Below, piece by piece: positions 1 to 7,668 of a DNA stretch of 34,116 bases. Source of the DNA: Gluconobacter sp. Dm-62 (GTDB taxonomy: Bacteria; Pseudomonadota; Alphaproteobacteria; Acetobacterales; Acetobacteraceae); assembly GCF_018256155.1 (NCBI RefSeq), contig NZ_JAERLY010000022.1:1-34116 (forward strand), read 5' to 3'. The translations under genes were made by a program, and so were the position numbers. The notes under the pieces are model-generated. The model saw only the letters and a list, made by a program, of their open reading frames with translations, had not been told where the DNA came from and made no database searches. The stretch's first letter is position 1. Each line of letters begins with the position of its first letter.

Positions 1-32
1 CAGCCTGACCCTCCCTCCCGGACGCCCGAATA

Positions 33-1502
33 TTGGCCGATACACCGCCTCCTTCTCCCGTTGCCACTGTCCCTCCTAGGCCTCCGGTCACGGACGCCCA
101 GTCCTCGCAGCACGCCATGCGCCGCAAGGACCGCATCCTGCATCTGCGACGCTCGGCGAAGGTCACGACCAATCAGTGGCGGCGCACGGCAGTCTATTGG
201 CTGGGAGCGGTTCTGGTTGGTATCGTGGCAGTCCTGTTCGCCCGACTGGGTGACTGGGCAGCGGGCGTGCGTCACCACATCGTCGCATGGCACCCGACTG
301 CGATGCTGGTCGTGGCTCCCGCGGGGCTGGCGCTCATCACCTGGGCCACACGCACCATCTTCAAGGGCGCGCAGGGCTCTGGCATTCCCCAGACGATCGC
401 GACCCTGCATATCGAGAACGTCGCCGTCGTGGACCGCGTCCTGTCCCTCAAGACATCCCTTGGCAAGATCCTGCTGACATCCTTCGGGCTGATCTGCGGT
501 GCTTCCATCGGGCGTGAAGGCCCGAGCGTGCAGGTCGGTGCGTCCATCATGCACGCCTTCTCGCGCCTTCTGGGGCAATCGAACATCGCCGCACGGCGCA
601 GCATGATTCTGGCCGGCGGCGCCGCCGGCATGGCCGCGGCCTTCAACACGCCGCTCGCGGGCATCATGTTCGCCATCGAGGAGCTTTCCCATTCATTCGA
701 GCAGAAGACCTCGGGCCGCACCCTGACCGTCGTGGTCCTGTCCGGCGTCACGGCCATCGCGCTGATCGGGAACTACACCTATTTCGGCCATGCGGACGTG
801 GATGTTCCGGTGGGCACGGCATGGATCGCGGTCCTGACCTGCGGCATTCTTGGTGGCCTTGCAGGCGGCAGCTTTTCGGCCATTCTCATTAAGGCCTCAC
901 GCGGCATTCCCGGCCGCGTCGGGCAGTTCGCCGCCACCCGCCCGATCGCCTTTGCGGCGGTCTGCGGCTTTATTCTCGCGCTGATCGGACTTGTCTCGAA
1001 AGGCGCGACCTACGGCACAGGCTATGATCAGGCCCGCGCCATTTTCAACGGCACCGAACACTACCCGGCTTCGTTCTTCGTTCTCAAATATCTGGCAATG
1101 ATCGTGTCCTACTGCTCCGGCATTCCGGGCGGCATGTTCGCACCGTCCCTCGCCATCGGCGCGGGGATCGGCGGCTGGGTGGAGCAGTTCCTGCCGCACA
1201 CCACGCCCGGGGCAGTCGTACTGCTCGGCACTGTGGCCTATTTCTGTGGCATGTCGCAGTCGCCGCTGACCGCCACGATCATCGTTATGGAAATGTGTGA
1301 CAACCAGCAGGTCACGCTGGCGCTGCTGGCCACGTCCTTCCTGGCTTTCGGCGTTTCGAAGATGATCTGCCCGCACTCGCTTTACAGCAGCCTGGCTGAC
1401 CGTTTCATGGAAGCCAATGACCGTGGCGCCCATCACCATAACCGAAAACCTTCGCCTCCCAGCCCGTCTGTACAGGCAGAAAACGAAAAAGCGGCACCCT
1501 GA
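33..1502 (+). CDS. ClC-family chloride channel / H+-Cl- antiporter
   Basis: Inner-membrane ClC protein moving chloride, probably in exchange for protons. All signature elements are visible: GSGIP at residues 115-119, GREGP at 160-164 with the gating glutamate E162, the FAIEE segment near 213-217 matching the internal proton glutamate of antiporters, GIPGGMFAP at 363-371, and Y451 in an LYSSL context like the central-pore tyrosine. About ten hydrophobic membrane segments follow a Pro-rich, basic cytoplasmic N-terminus; no CBS domains are present. At 489 aa it is of normal size. The frame opens at a TTG (33); the ATG at 117 (residue 29) is an equally possible start because no clear Shine-Dalgarno is seen before 33. 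The gating glutamate suggests an antiporter rather than a passive channel, possibly for acid tolerance (inference). It converges on the acid phosphatase gene. Confidence 0.93.
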   Translation: MADTPPPSPVATVPPRPPVTDAQSSQHAMRRKDRILHLRRSAKVTTNQWRRTAVYWLGAVLVGIVAVLFARLGDWAAGVRHHIVAWHPTAMLVVAPAGLALITWATRTIFKGAQGSGIPQTIATLHIENVAVVDRVLSLKTSLGKILLTSFGLICGASIGREGPSVQVGASIMHAFSRLLGQSNIAARRSMILAGGAAGMAAAFNTPLAGIMFAIEELSHSFEQKTSGRTLTVVVLSGVTAIALIGNYTYFGHADVDVPVGTAWIAVLTCGILGGLAGGSFSAILIKASRGIPGRVGQFAATRPIAFAAVCGFILALIGLVSKGATYGTGYDQARAIFNGTEHYPASFFVLKYLAMIVSYCSGIPGGMFAPSLAIGAGIGGWVEQFLPHTTPGAVVLLGTVAYFCGMSQSPLTATIIVMEMCDNQQVTLALLATSFLAFGVSKMICPHSLYSSLADRFMEANDRGAHHHNRKPSPPSPSVQAENEKAAP

Positions 1503-1516
1503 TCTCTCAGGGCGCT
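1480..1516 (-). terminator. Rho-independent terminator of the acid phosphatase gene
   Basis: Read on the minus strand, a stem AGCG + CCCTGA, loop GAGA, TCAGGG (with a 3-base bulge) + CGCT is followed at once by TTTTTCGTTTTC. It lies 16 bases past the phosphatase stop codon and overlaps the 3' end of the ClC gene. On the plus strand no T-run follows, so it acts mainly for the minus-strand gene. Confidence 0.8.
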
Positions 1517-1532
1517 GTCCCTGCCGGAAATC

Positions 1533-2327
1533 TTATGGCTCTGTCAGCAAAGAATGCGTGGCGGCGTCGTGCTCAACAGCGCATTGCCCGGCGTCAGGCG
1601 CCGTCGCACTCCCTTGCATCGCAAGCAGTTCCCGTCGCGCCGCAGCCAGATCGTCCTGAAGCTCCGGCTGGGCCAGCAGCACATCCATGAGTGAGGACGC
1701 ATTCAGGTATCCTGCCTGAACATCGGACTTCCAATGCGCACCGCAGACGATCCGGCTTTCCCCGAACACGCGTCCACGCTGAAGAATAGCCGCAGCATGG
1801 TCTGGCATCAGATGCGCCAGAAGGAGCGCCATTCCATATCCTGCCGTTGTATGTCCGGACGGATAGGACGAGTGCAGGCCAAGCCCTTCAGGAGACGTGC
1901 AGATCGGCAGGTTCGTGCCCACGAAGGGGCGCGTGCGGTGCCAGTAATTCTTGACCTCCGACGTCCGGTGACCAACCGCATGCCGGATGCGCTCAAGCAC
2001 CCGGGCCAGATGAGGCGCCTTCGACAGATCGATGTCGAAGCCCATCGCACAGGAAAAGTCCCGAACCACATGTGCAGGTTCAAGGTCTGCATCGCTCTGC
2101 GCCAGTTTCCAGCGTGGCGTATCCTTCAGCGCGCGCGTCACACGAAACACCCGATCATCATCAATCTGCGCAGCGCTGCCAGCAACAGGAGGGGGCGCCA
2201 GCACAAGCCGTTCGTCTGGAGCCACGCTGTCAGGGAGGATACCGTTCTGACTCGCGGAAGGCGCACAGGCCGAGAGAACAGTCGCACACAGAAGCAAAGC
2301 AACAGGCAAACGAGTGGCAGAACGCAT
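1533..2327 (-). CDS. Class A acid phosphatase (PAP2 superfamily) lipoprotein
   Basis: Periplasmic or outer-membrane-anchored phosphomonoesterase. The full class A/PAP2 signature is present in the 264-aa product: K126-x6-R133-P134, PSGH at 156-159, and S191-R192-x5-H198-x3-D202, which supply the phosphate pocket, the acid/base histidine and the nucleophile histidine. The N-terminus is a lipoprotein signal: a hydrophobic stretch ending LSAC with C21 as lipidation site. That signal decides the ATG at 2327; the frame extends to a GTG at 2414, but that would bury the signal peptide behind 29 extra residues. The closest family idea is PhoC/PhoN-type non-specific acid phosphatase; the substrate is unknown. 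It is transcribed alone, ends in a clear terminator, and diverges from the SelT-like gene. Confidence 0.92.
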   Translation of the reverse strand: MRSATRLPVALLLCATVLSACAPSASQNGILPDSVAPDERLVLAPPPVAGSAAQIDDDRVFRVTRALKDTPRWKLAQSDADLEPAHVVRDFSCAMGFDIDLSKAPHLARVLERIRHAVGHRTSEVKNYWHRTRPFVGTNLPICTSPEGLGLHSSYPSGHTTAGYGMALLLAHLMPDHAAAILQRGRVFGESRIVCGAHWKSDVQAGYLNASSLMDVLLAQPELQDDLAAARRELLAMQGSATAPDAGQCAVEHDAATHSLLTEP

Positions 2328-2466
2328 GGGCCGGAAAATCCAGTCAGAAAAATGGAACAGAATAACAATCCGTACCCTTAACGTTCGTAGAGCCTGACGC
2401 GAAGGCTTTTCCACATGAAGGCCTCATGACAGTGTCAGGGCCCCATAAGCCCCGGAGGATCACCCC

Positions 2467-2772
2467 ATGACGTCCACTGCGCCCCGCGTCACCATCCGCT
2501 ACTGCACACAGTGCAACTGGCTGCTCCGCTCCGGCTGGATGGCACAGGAGCTACTGTCCACCTTTGGCCAGGCTCTGGGCGAGGTCGCCCTGATCCCGGA
2601 TACGGGTGGACGCTTCGAAATCCACGTCGATGAAACACTGATCTGGGAGCGCAAAGCCGACGGCGGCTTTCCTGGACCGAAGGAACTGAAACAGCGCGTC
2701 CGGGACATCATCGCCCCCGACCGCGACCTCGGACACACCGACCGTACCTCAAAGCCGCAGCCCGAAAGCTGA
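2467..2772 (+). CDS. SelT/SelW/SelH (Rdx) family thioredoxin-like protein
   Basis: Small cytoplasmic protein of 101 aa with a thioredoxin-like fold. After a short lead it shows the family strand leading into C13-T-Q-C16, the redox CxxC that in eukaryotic homologues is CxxU, followed by a helix, and a GGRFEIHVDE...W segment and GFPGPKELKQRVRD typical of the Rdx family. An SD (GGAGG at 2456-2460) sits before the ATG. The function of bacterial members is not settled; a thiol-disulfide role is inferred from the CxxC. It stands alone between a divergent phosphatase gene and a convergent response regulator gene whose stop lies 12 bases away. Confidence 0.88.
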   Translation: MTSTAPRVTIRYCTQCNWLLRSGWMAQELLSTFGQALGEVALIPDTGGRFEIHVDETLIWERKADGGFPGPKELKQRVRDIIAPDRDLGHTDRTSKPQPES

Positions 2773-2784
2773 CTGACTACCGGG

Positions 2785-3156
2785 TCAGGACATCGTTTCG
2801 AACGCGTGCCTGACACGGTCGAGACTATAAGGCTTGGGAACAAACAGACCCCGGATGGGTAGCCGAACCTGATCTGCCGGCATATCGGCAGATGTCAGGA
2901 TGATCTTCACGGGCGGCCAGCGTTTCCGCGCGATTTCCGCGAGTTTCTGGCCGTCATCGCCGTCAGGCAGATGAATATCCGCGAACAGATACCGGATCGT
3001 CGGGTCCGTCTCCAAAAACGCAATCGCCTCTGCCGTCGAGCGTGCGCTCAGGGTCCTGAAACCGGCGTCCTCAAAATAATCCTCAGTCATCATGCGAATA
3101 AAAACAATATCTTCGACAATGAGGATCGTGGGCCGTGTGTCGGGGTCCTCCGGCAT
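2785..3156 (-). CDS. Single-domain response regulator (CheY-like receiver)
   Basis: A 123-aa receiver domain with no output domain. The acidic pair E15-D16, the phospho-acceptor D60 in a FADIHLPDG context, T88-S89 and K108 in VPKPY are all in place, so it should accept phosphate. It begins 25 bases after the stop of the HWE kinase gene and is almost certainly its co-transcribed partner. The ATG at 3156 is preferred; the frame runs back to a TTG at 3195 that would overlap the kinase gene. Receivers of this type next to HWE kinases usually act as phosphate sinks or by protein contact rather than by binding DNA; which one applies here cannot be read from the sequence. Confidence 0.9.
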   Translation of the reverse strand: MPEDPDTRPTILIVEDIVFIRMMTEDYFEDAGFRTLSARSTAEAIAFLETDPTIRYLFADIHLPDGDDGQKLAEIARKRWPPVKIILTSADMPADQVRLPIRGLFVPKPYSLDRVRHAFETMS

Positions 3157-3181
3157 GAAAATTACGGGTCTCCAGTCAGTC

Positions 3182-5245
3182 TCAGATCGTCGCAAGCGAC
3201 AGGGTCGGGGCAGTCAGGTCTGCACATAAACCCGTTGAAGCATAATGAAGTTCCGTTTTTCCCTGACGTCCCAGTCCGGCCTTCAGAAGACGCACGCCGA
3301 AGCCGGTCCGCTTTGGTGGCGTGACCACGGGTCCACCGGCCTCCCGCCACATCAATGACATGACGGCGCCAGCACCTGTTCCGGTGATCGTCCAGCTCAG
3401 GGACACTGTCCCCTCCGGCACACTGAGCGCACCATATTTCATGGCATTCGTCGCCAGTTCATGCAGCAGCATCGAAAAAGAGGTCGCGGTATCAGGACCC
3501 AGCTTGAGGAACGGTCCCGATACCAAAACCCGGCTCTCGATCCCCAGCGGGGTCATGACACCGCCAACCAGACTCGCCAGATCCGTGGACTGCCAGTTCC
3601 GCCGCATCAGCAGATCATGCGCCGCACTCAATGCCACCAGGCGGGACGTAAAGGTCGTCAGCGGCCCCTGATCGTCCACACCCCGGAACCCCTGATGCGC
3701 CAGGCTCTGCACGATGCTCAGCGTATTTTTCAGGCGGTGCAGGATTTCATGATTGACGATCTCCTGACGCGTCTCGGCGTCCCATTCGTCCAGCGCCGTA
3801 AAAATCCGGTCTGCGGCCGTGCGGATGAAGGACGTCTCGTCCAGCGTCCAGTCCCGCGGGATTGCGCTGTGCACGAACAGACAGCCCGTCAGCTCGCCAT
3901 GGTCCATTTTCGGAACGATGATCTGCGCCTCGACCTGCACCGCGCGACAGGCTTCCTGTTCTTCCTCCATCCAGGATGGGCTGGACAGATCATCGAGAAT
4001 GACGACAGCCCCGCTTCGTAAAAAATTTGATGTCCGCCGAAACGCATGAAACGGAAAGTCACCTGAAATCGGAAGCACATCGGGCGAGCACCAGCCCTGA
4101 TCGACAGTGAAAAGTTCATCCCGCAGCGAAATCGCAGCAAACCCGACCCGCTGGACATCCAGCCGGTTTCCCAGAAGCTGGCACGCTTCAACAATCGCCT
4201 GGGTGCGCGTCGTCGCGGTCCGCAAAGCATCACCGACCGCCAGAAGGGTTGTCAGACGACTGGTCGCATTCCGCTCGGGTGTAATGTCCTGAATTGTTCC
4301 GATCAGCCGGATGGGATGCCCCGCCTCATCACGGTCCAGGACCCCCTGCCGCAGAATCCAGCGCTCCTTCTGATTGTCCGCCCGGATGATGCGATATTCA
4401 AGCTTCAGCGGCGCCGATCCATCCAGCAATTGCGCCAGAACCGGGATCCGTGCCTTGTCGTCTTCATGGACCCGCGTGACCCACTGCGCCACCGTTACAA
4501 CCTCGGTGACGGGAACGCCAATAATGCGACAGACTTCAGGCGAGACGGTAATGTCCCCGCTGCTCAGATCGTATTCATAAATGCCTACACCGCCTGCTGC
4601 CCCGGCAGCCTGCTGGAGGGCATATTTCTCCATGGCATGCCGTCGTTCCGCATCTGCCTGCCTGGCCTGCCGTGCGGCACGCTCACGGCGGATCTGCTGT
4701 GCTGCCAGACGCCGCTCCTGCGCCACTGTCTCCCGGCGCAACTCCATGAGGCGCATGGCCTGCCGCGCCAGAGCCGCCAGCCCGTCATTTTCCTGCTGCG
4801 AGAGACCCTGTGGGCGTATTTTGAGATCCACGACGCATAACGTGCCAAACACCTCGTCTTCAGCCGTGAACAGCGGATATCCTGCATAGAACCGAAGGCC
4901 AGGGCCACCGCAGACAAGACCGTTTTTCCGCGTCTCCGGGTCCGCCATCATATCCGGGATCACTACCGGAGCCCGGCGCGCAATAACCGGCGCGCATCCC
5001 GAATTGGCCAATGCTCCGGATGGCTGATCCGTGCCGACACGCGCCGAAAACCAAAGCTGATCGCCATCCAGAATACTGACAAGGGCGATTGGCGTCCGGC
5101 ACAGGGACGCTGCGGCTACGGCAATATCATCAAGATCGAGATCCGAAAACGCCTGAAGGTCGCCGTAGACATTCAGGCCAGCCGGCGAGTCTGAGGAGGG
5201 CAACGTCTTCAAATTCTTTTTCTGAATGGAATCCGCGCTCTGCAT
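3182..5245 (-). CDS. HWE-family sensor histidine kinase, GAF-PAS-GAF-kinase
   Basis: Soluble 687-aa sensor kinase without membrane segments. Order: N-terminal GAF-like domain (about 25-165, ending GTLCVVD...), an Arg/Ala/Gln-rich coiled coil (170-212), a PAS domain with PAC tail (215-328, ending IGTIQDIT), a second GAF (335-490), then the kinase. The phosphorylated histidine is H503 in the HRLKN box; the N box has H595 and N600 (LHELATNAMKYGALS) and the G1 box has W633-R-E635, which are the His and WxE residues that define the HWE family. The kinase looks intact. HWE kinases in alphaproteobacteria often sense light or stress; no flavin-binding LOV cysteine motif or bilin-binding site was recognised, so the signal is unknown. 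It is co-transcribed with the receiver gene 25 bases downstream and diverges from the MIP channel gene. Confidence 0.93.
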   Translation of the reverse strand: MQSADSIQKKNLKTLPSSDSPAGLNVYGDLQAFSDLDLDDIAVAAASLCRTPIALVSILDGDQLWFSARVGTDQPSGALANSGCAPVIARRAPVVIPDMMADPETRKNGLVCGGPGLRFYAGYPLFTAEDEVFGTLCVVDLKIRPQGLSQQENDGLAALARQAMRLMELRRETVAQERRLAAQQIRRERAARQARQADAERRHAMEKYALQQAAGAAGGVGIYEYDLSSGDITVSPEVCRIIGVPVTEVVTVAQWVTRVHEDDKARIPVLAQLLDGSAPLKLEYRIIRADNQKERWILRQGVLDRDEAGHPIRLIGTIQDITPERNATSRLTTLLAVGDALRTATTRTQAIVEACQLLGNRLDVQRVGFAAISLRDELFTVDQGWCSPDVLPISGDFPFHAFRRTSNFLRSGAVVILDDLSSPSWMEEEQEACRAVQVEAQIIVPKMDHGELTGCLFVHSAIPRDWTLDETSFIRTAADRIFTALDEWDAETRQEIVNHEILHRLKNTLSIVQSLAHQGFRGVDDQGPLTTFTSRLVALSAAHDLLMRRNWQSTDLASLVGGVMTPLGIESRVLVSGPFLKLGPDTATSFSMLLHELATNAMKYGALSVPEGTVSLSWTITGTGAGAVMSLMWREAGGPVVTPPKRTGFGVRLLKAGLGRQGKTELHYASTGLCADLTAPTLSLATI

Positions 5246-5370
5246 GTCACGAACATACCGTTATTTCATTCTGGCACAATCCGGATCCACGCCTCCGGAA
5301 TTATATGTTGCGTTATTGTAACATAATCCAATCAGTTCTCACCATGGAAAATTCGGAGGAAGACCTGAAC

Positions 5371-5386
5371 GTCACGGAATCGTGAC
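5371..5386. promoter_or_regulatory. Inverted repeat GTCACG-N4-CGTGAC
   Basis: A perfect 6-base inverted repeat with a GAAT spacer sits in the 240-base divergent region between the HWE kinase and MIP channel genes, about 100 bases before the channel start. A TATAAA at 5413-5418 could be a -10 box for the channel, but no good -35 is placed correctly. The repeat could be an operator; the regulator is unknown. Confidence 0.3.
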
Positions 5387-5454
5387 ACCAATACCCGTGA
5401 AGTGCTCCTACATATAAAAGGAAGACATCGATTATTTTCCACAATGGGTTTCAT

Positions 5455-5473
5455 GTGATGCCATAGACATCAC
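5455..5473 (+). promoter_or_regulatory. Leader hairpin just before the MIP channel start
   Basis: GTGATG and CATCAC are separated by 7 bases and could form a 6-bp hairpin in the channel mRNA, ending 12 bases before the ATG at 5486. No Shine-Dalgarno is visible in the 12 bases between, so translation may be weak or controlled, or start instead at the in-frame ATG at 5498. Confidence 0.25.
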
Positions 5474-5485
5474 TCCATAAAATAC

Positions 5486-6586
5486 ATGGACAGACTTATG
5501 TCAGACCCCTCAATCATTCCGAAACAGAAAGAAGACCGCCAGGAGATACAGTCTCCGCATCTCCACATTCCCCATTTCCATCTACCTCATATCAAAATTC
5601 CCTCCATCCACTGGCCACATTTCCACATCCACTTCCATGATCGGCCATTGGCGGGAGAGCCCCATCCCGAGCGCCCGTTCCACTGGAATCTTTATGGCTG
5701 TGAGGCTCTGGCCACCGCGATCCTGATGATTGCCGGGCTGACCTGCGTCATCTTCCTTTCGGCGCCGGGCACGTTATTCAGCGCCCTGCTTGCGCCCTAC
5801 CCGACATTACAGACTGCCCTGTGCGGCCTCTGTTTCGGTCTTGCAGGCACGGTCGCCGCGATGACGCCGTTCGGAAAAGTCAGCGGAGCCCATCTCAACC
5901 CCTCCGTGACACTCGCCTTCATGCTCTCGAAGAAGATCGTGTGGATCGACGCGCTGGGTTATGTGATTGCCCAGATTATCGGAGCGGCCCTTGGTACCGG
6001 CGCCGTCTATGCCATCGGCATTCTTTTCAAGCCCTGGCATCTGTTTTCAACGGAAGTGCATTACGGCGCGACCGTCCCCTATACCGATATCTCGATCTGG
6101 TACGCTCTGGGCTCCGAAATCGTCGTGACCGGGCTGCTCATCATGATGCTGTACTGGCTCGCCGCCCATCCCCGATTCAAATGGATCACACCCTGGATCG
6201 GCGGCCTTTTCTTTTTCGTCATGAACCCGATCACCGCCTGGATGTCCGGCAACAGCGCCAACTTCGCCCGAAGCTTCGGGCCGGATCTGTTTGCAGGCAA
6301 CTGGAACGGGCTGTGGATCTATCTTTTCGGGCCATTCATCGGCTCGTCGCTCGCCGTACTTCTGATCCAGTCCGATATTCTCGGCAAACTACATCTGCCT
6401 GAGGCCCGCCTCGTCAATTTCGGACATCACGGCCGTGTCCCCCATCTTGAGGACCCCGATTTCCGCCACGCAGCGCCCGAGCATTATGACGCCTATCGCG
6501 CCCATCTTGAAACACTCGCCAGTACGCAGAGAGCCGCGACCAAAAGCGCATCAACACCTTCAGACATCAAAAACGGGCCAGCCTGA
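5486..6586 (+). CDS. MIP-family (aquaporin-like) channel with His-rich N-terminus
   Basis: Membrane channel of the major intrinsic protein family, 366 aa, longer than usual bacterial aquaporins (about 230-280). The core (about 68-300) has six membrane segments and two half-helix loops: SGAHLNPS at 133-140 and SGNSANFARSFGP at 254-266. The pore motifs are altered: the first NPA reads NPS (138-140) and the second reads NFA (259-261); the selectivity-filter arginine R262 is kept. The cytoplasmic N-terminus carries ten histidines between residues 25 and 51, in PHFHLPH- and HFHIHFH-like runs, and the C-terminal tail (300-366) is also hydrophilic and has several histidines. Altered NPA boxes occur in plant and bacterial MIPs that carry solutes other than water, so the substrate (water, glycerol, metalloid or other) cannot be named. 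Start at 5486 or at the ATG at 5498. Confidence 0.88.
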   Translation: MDRLMSDPSIIPKQKEDRQEIQSPHLHIPHFHLPHIKIPSIHWPHFHIHFHDRPLAGEPHPERPFHWNLYGCEALATAILMIAGLTCVIFLSAPGTLFSALLAPYPTLQTALCGLCFGLAGTVAAMTPFGKVSGAHLNPSVTLAFMLSKKIVWIDALGYVIAQIIGAALGTGAVYAIGILFKPWHLFSTEVHYGATVPYTDISIWYALGSEIVVTGLLIMMLYWLAAHPRFKWITPWIGGLFFFVMNPITAWMSGNSANFARSFGPDLFAGNWNGLWIYLFGPFIGSSLAVLLIQSDILGKLHLPEARLVNFGHHGRVPHLEDPDFRHAAPEHYDAYRAHLETLASTQRAATKSASTPSDIKNGPA

Positions 6587-6606
6587 AGTCTCAGACCAGC
6601 CCGTTT
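6571..6606 (-). terminator. Terminator at the end of the WD40 operon
   Basis: On the minus strand the sequence folds into a 16-bp stem (AAACGGGCTGGTCTGA with TCAGGCTGGCCCGTTT, with three G-T wobbles) and a 4-base loop, running into a five-T tract. On the plus strand the wobbles become A-C mismatches, so the structure favours the minus-strand operon, though the outer 8 bp could also serve the channel gene, whose 3' end it overlaps. Confidence 0.75.
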
Positions 6607-6627
6607 CCTCACATCAACATCTGGAAA

Positions 6628-7668
6628 TCAGTCTGCCTTGGACAGGTCGATCGCCGCCAGAGCGCCCTCTTCAGTCCCGAACACCAGCGCCCCACCCTGC
6701 GGTGTAAAGGCCAGCGACGTCACCTTGCCGCGCTTTGTATCCTGTCCGGAACACAACGGCAGGACACGCTGATCACCACCGCCGATTTCCGCTAGCACGA
6801 CCGTTCCGTCCTCATAGCCCGCAGCGATGATGTCTTCCTTCGGGTTCGGACACACCGCACTGACGAACAGTCCGGGAAGTCGTGCCAGCTCGGCCGGAGC
6901 CTTGCCCATCGGGCCGCCGCCAAAGAACGGCCACAGGATGATCGCATCGGCCCCGGCTGTCGCAAGCCAGCGCCCGTTTCGCGTGAACGCCAGCGACTTC
7001 ACCTGCTTCGGGTAGCCGCTCATGCGCATGTTGTGCCCGTCCGACATCCGCCAGCCATGAAGGTCGTTTTCCTGCATGGACGTCACAAGCGCTTCACCAG
7101 CCGGATGGATGGCAATCGCAATATGGCTGCCCTTCCATTCGAACGGCCGCACGGTATCGACCTTCGCCTGCACGAACCACACCGACGCACCATTGTAATG
7201 CGACGCCGCGATCCGCTTTCCCTTCGCATCAAACACGATGCCGGTCACGGTTGAGGGATGTTCCAGAACCTTGAGCGTCTGCTGCCCTTCAGCCGCACGG
7301 ACTTCGATCTGCTTACCGGACGAAAACGCCAGATGCCCCGGCGTGCTTGCCACGCAGTCGATCCAGCGGCGGCCTTCATGCAGAACTTCCGTGCTTCCAT
7401 CGGCAAAAGTCCGGACGAGCTTACCGTCCTCCCCACCCGTCAGAAACGCATCCGGAGCGCAATCCTGCGCCAGACACAGGCCACCATCATGCGCGGGCAC
7501 AACGATCCAGCTTGCCGCATCCCGCAACCCGTCCCGCGGAATGAGAACAAGCTCTCCATCCACCGTTAGCGCCGCAAAGCTGCGTCCGTCACGCGACGAA
7601 ACCACATGGACAATCGGGCTCTCGAACCGGCGCTCTGAACCCCGGTCCGCCAGAAGATCACTCATCAT
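6628..7668 (-). CDS. WD40-repeat beta-propeller protein
   Basis: Cytoplasmic 346-aa protein with no signal peptide or membrane segment. Repeating units of about 40 residues are visible, such as VKSLAFTRNGRWLATAGAD followed by ILWPF, VTGIVFDAKGKRIAASHYNG followed by VWF, and VTSLAFTPQGGALVFGTEEG, consistent with a six- or seven-bladed propeller that presents protein-binding surfaces. Its start codon overlaps the stop of the COG0523 GTPase gene by four bases (ATGA), so the two are translationally coupled. From recollection, this GTPase-WD40 pairing recurs in alphaproteobacteria, which suggests a shared job, perhaps as partner or scaffold of the GTPase; no enzyme activity is implied. An in-frame ATG follows directly at the second codon. 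Confidence 0.87.
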   Translation of the reverse strand: MMSDLLADRGSERRFESPIVHVVSSRDGRSFAALTVDGELVLIPRDGLRDAASWIVVPAHDGGLCLAQDCAPDAFLTGGEDGKLVRTFADGSTEVLHEGRRWIDCVASTPGHLAFSSGKQIEVRAAEGQQTLKVLEHPSTVTGIVFDAKGKRIAASHYNGASVWFVQAKVDTVRPFEWKGSHIAIAIHPAGEALVTSMQENDLHGWRMSDGHNMRMSGYPKQVKSLAFTRNGRWLATAGADAIILWPFFGGGPMGKAPAELARLPGLFVSAVCPNPKEDIIAAGYEDGTVVLAEIGGGDQRVLPLCSGQDTKRGKVTSLAFTPQGGALVFGTEEGALAAIDLSKAD

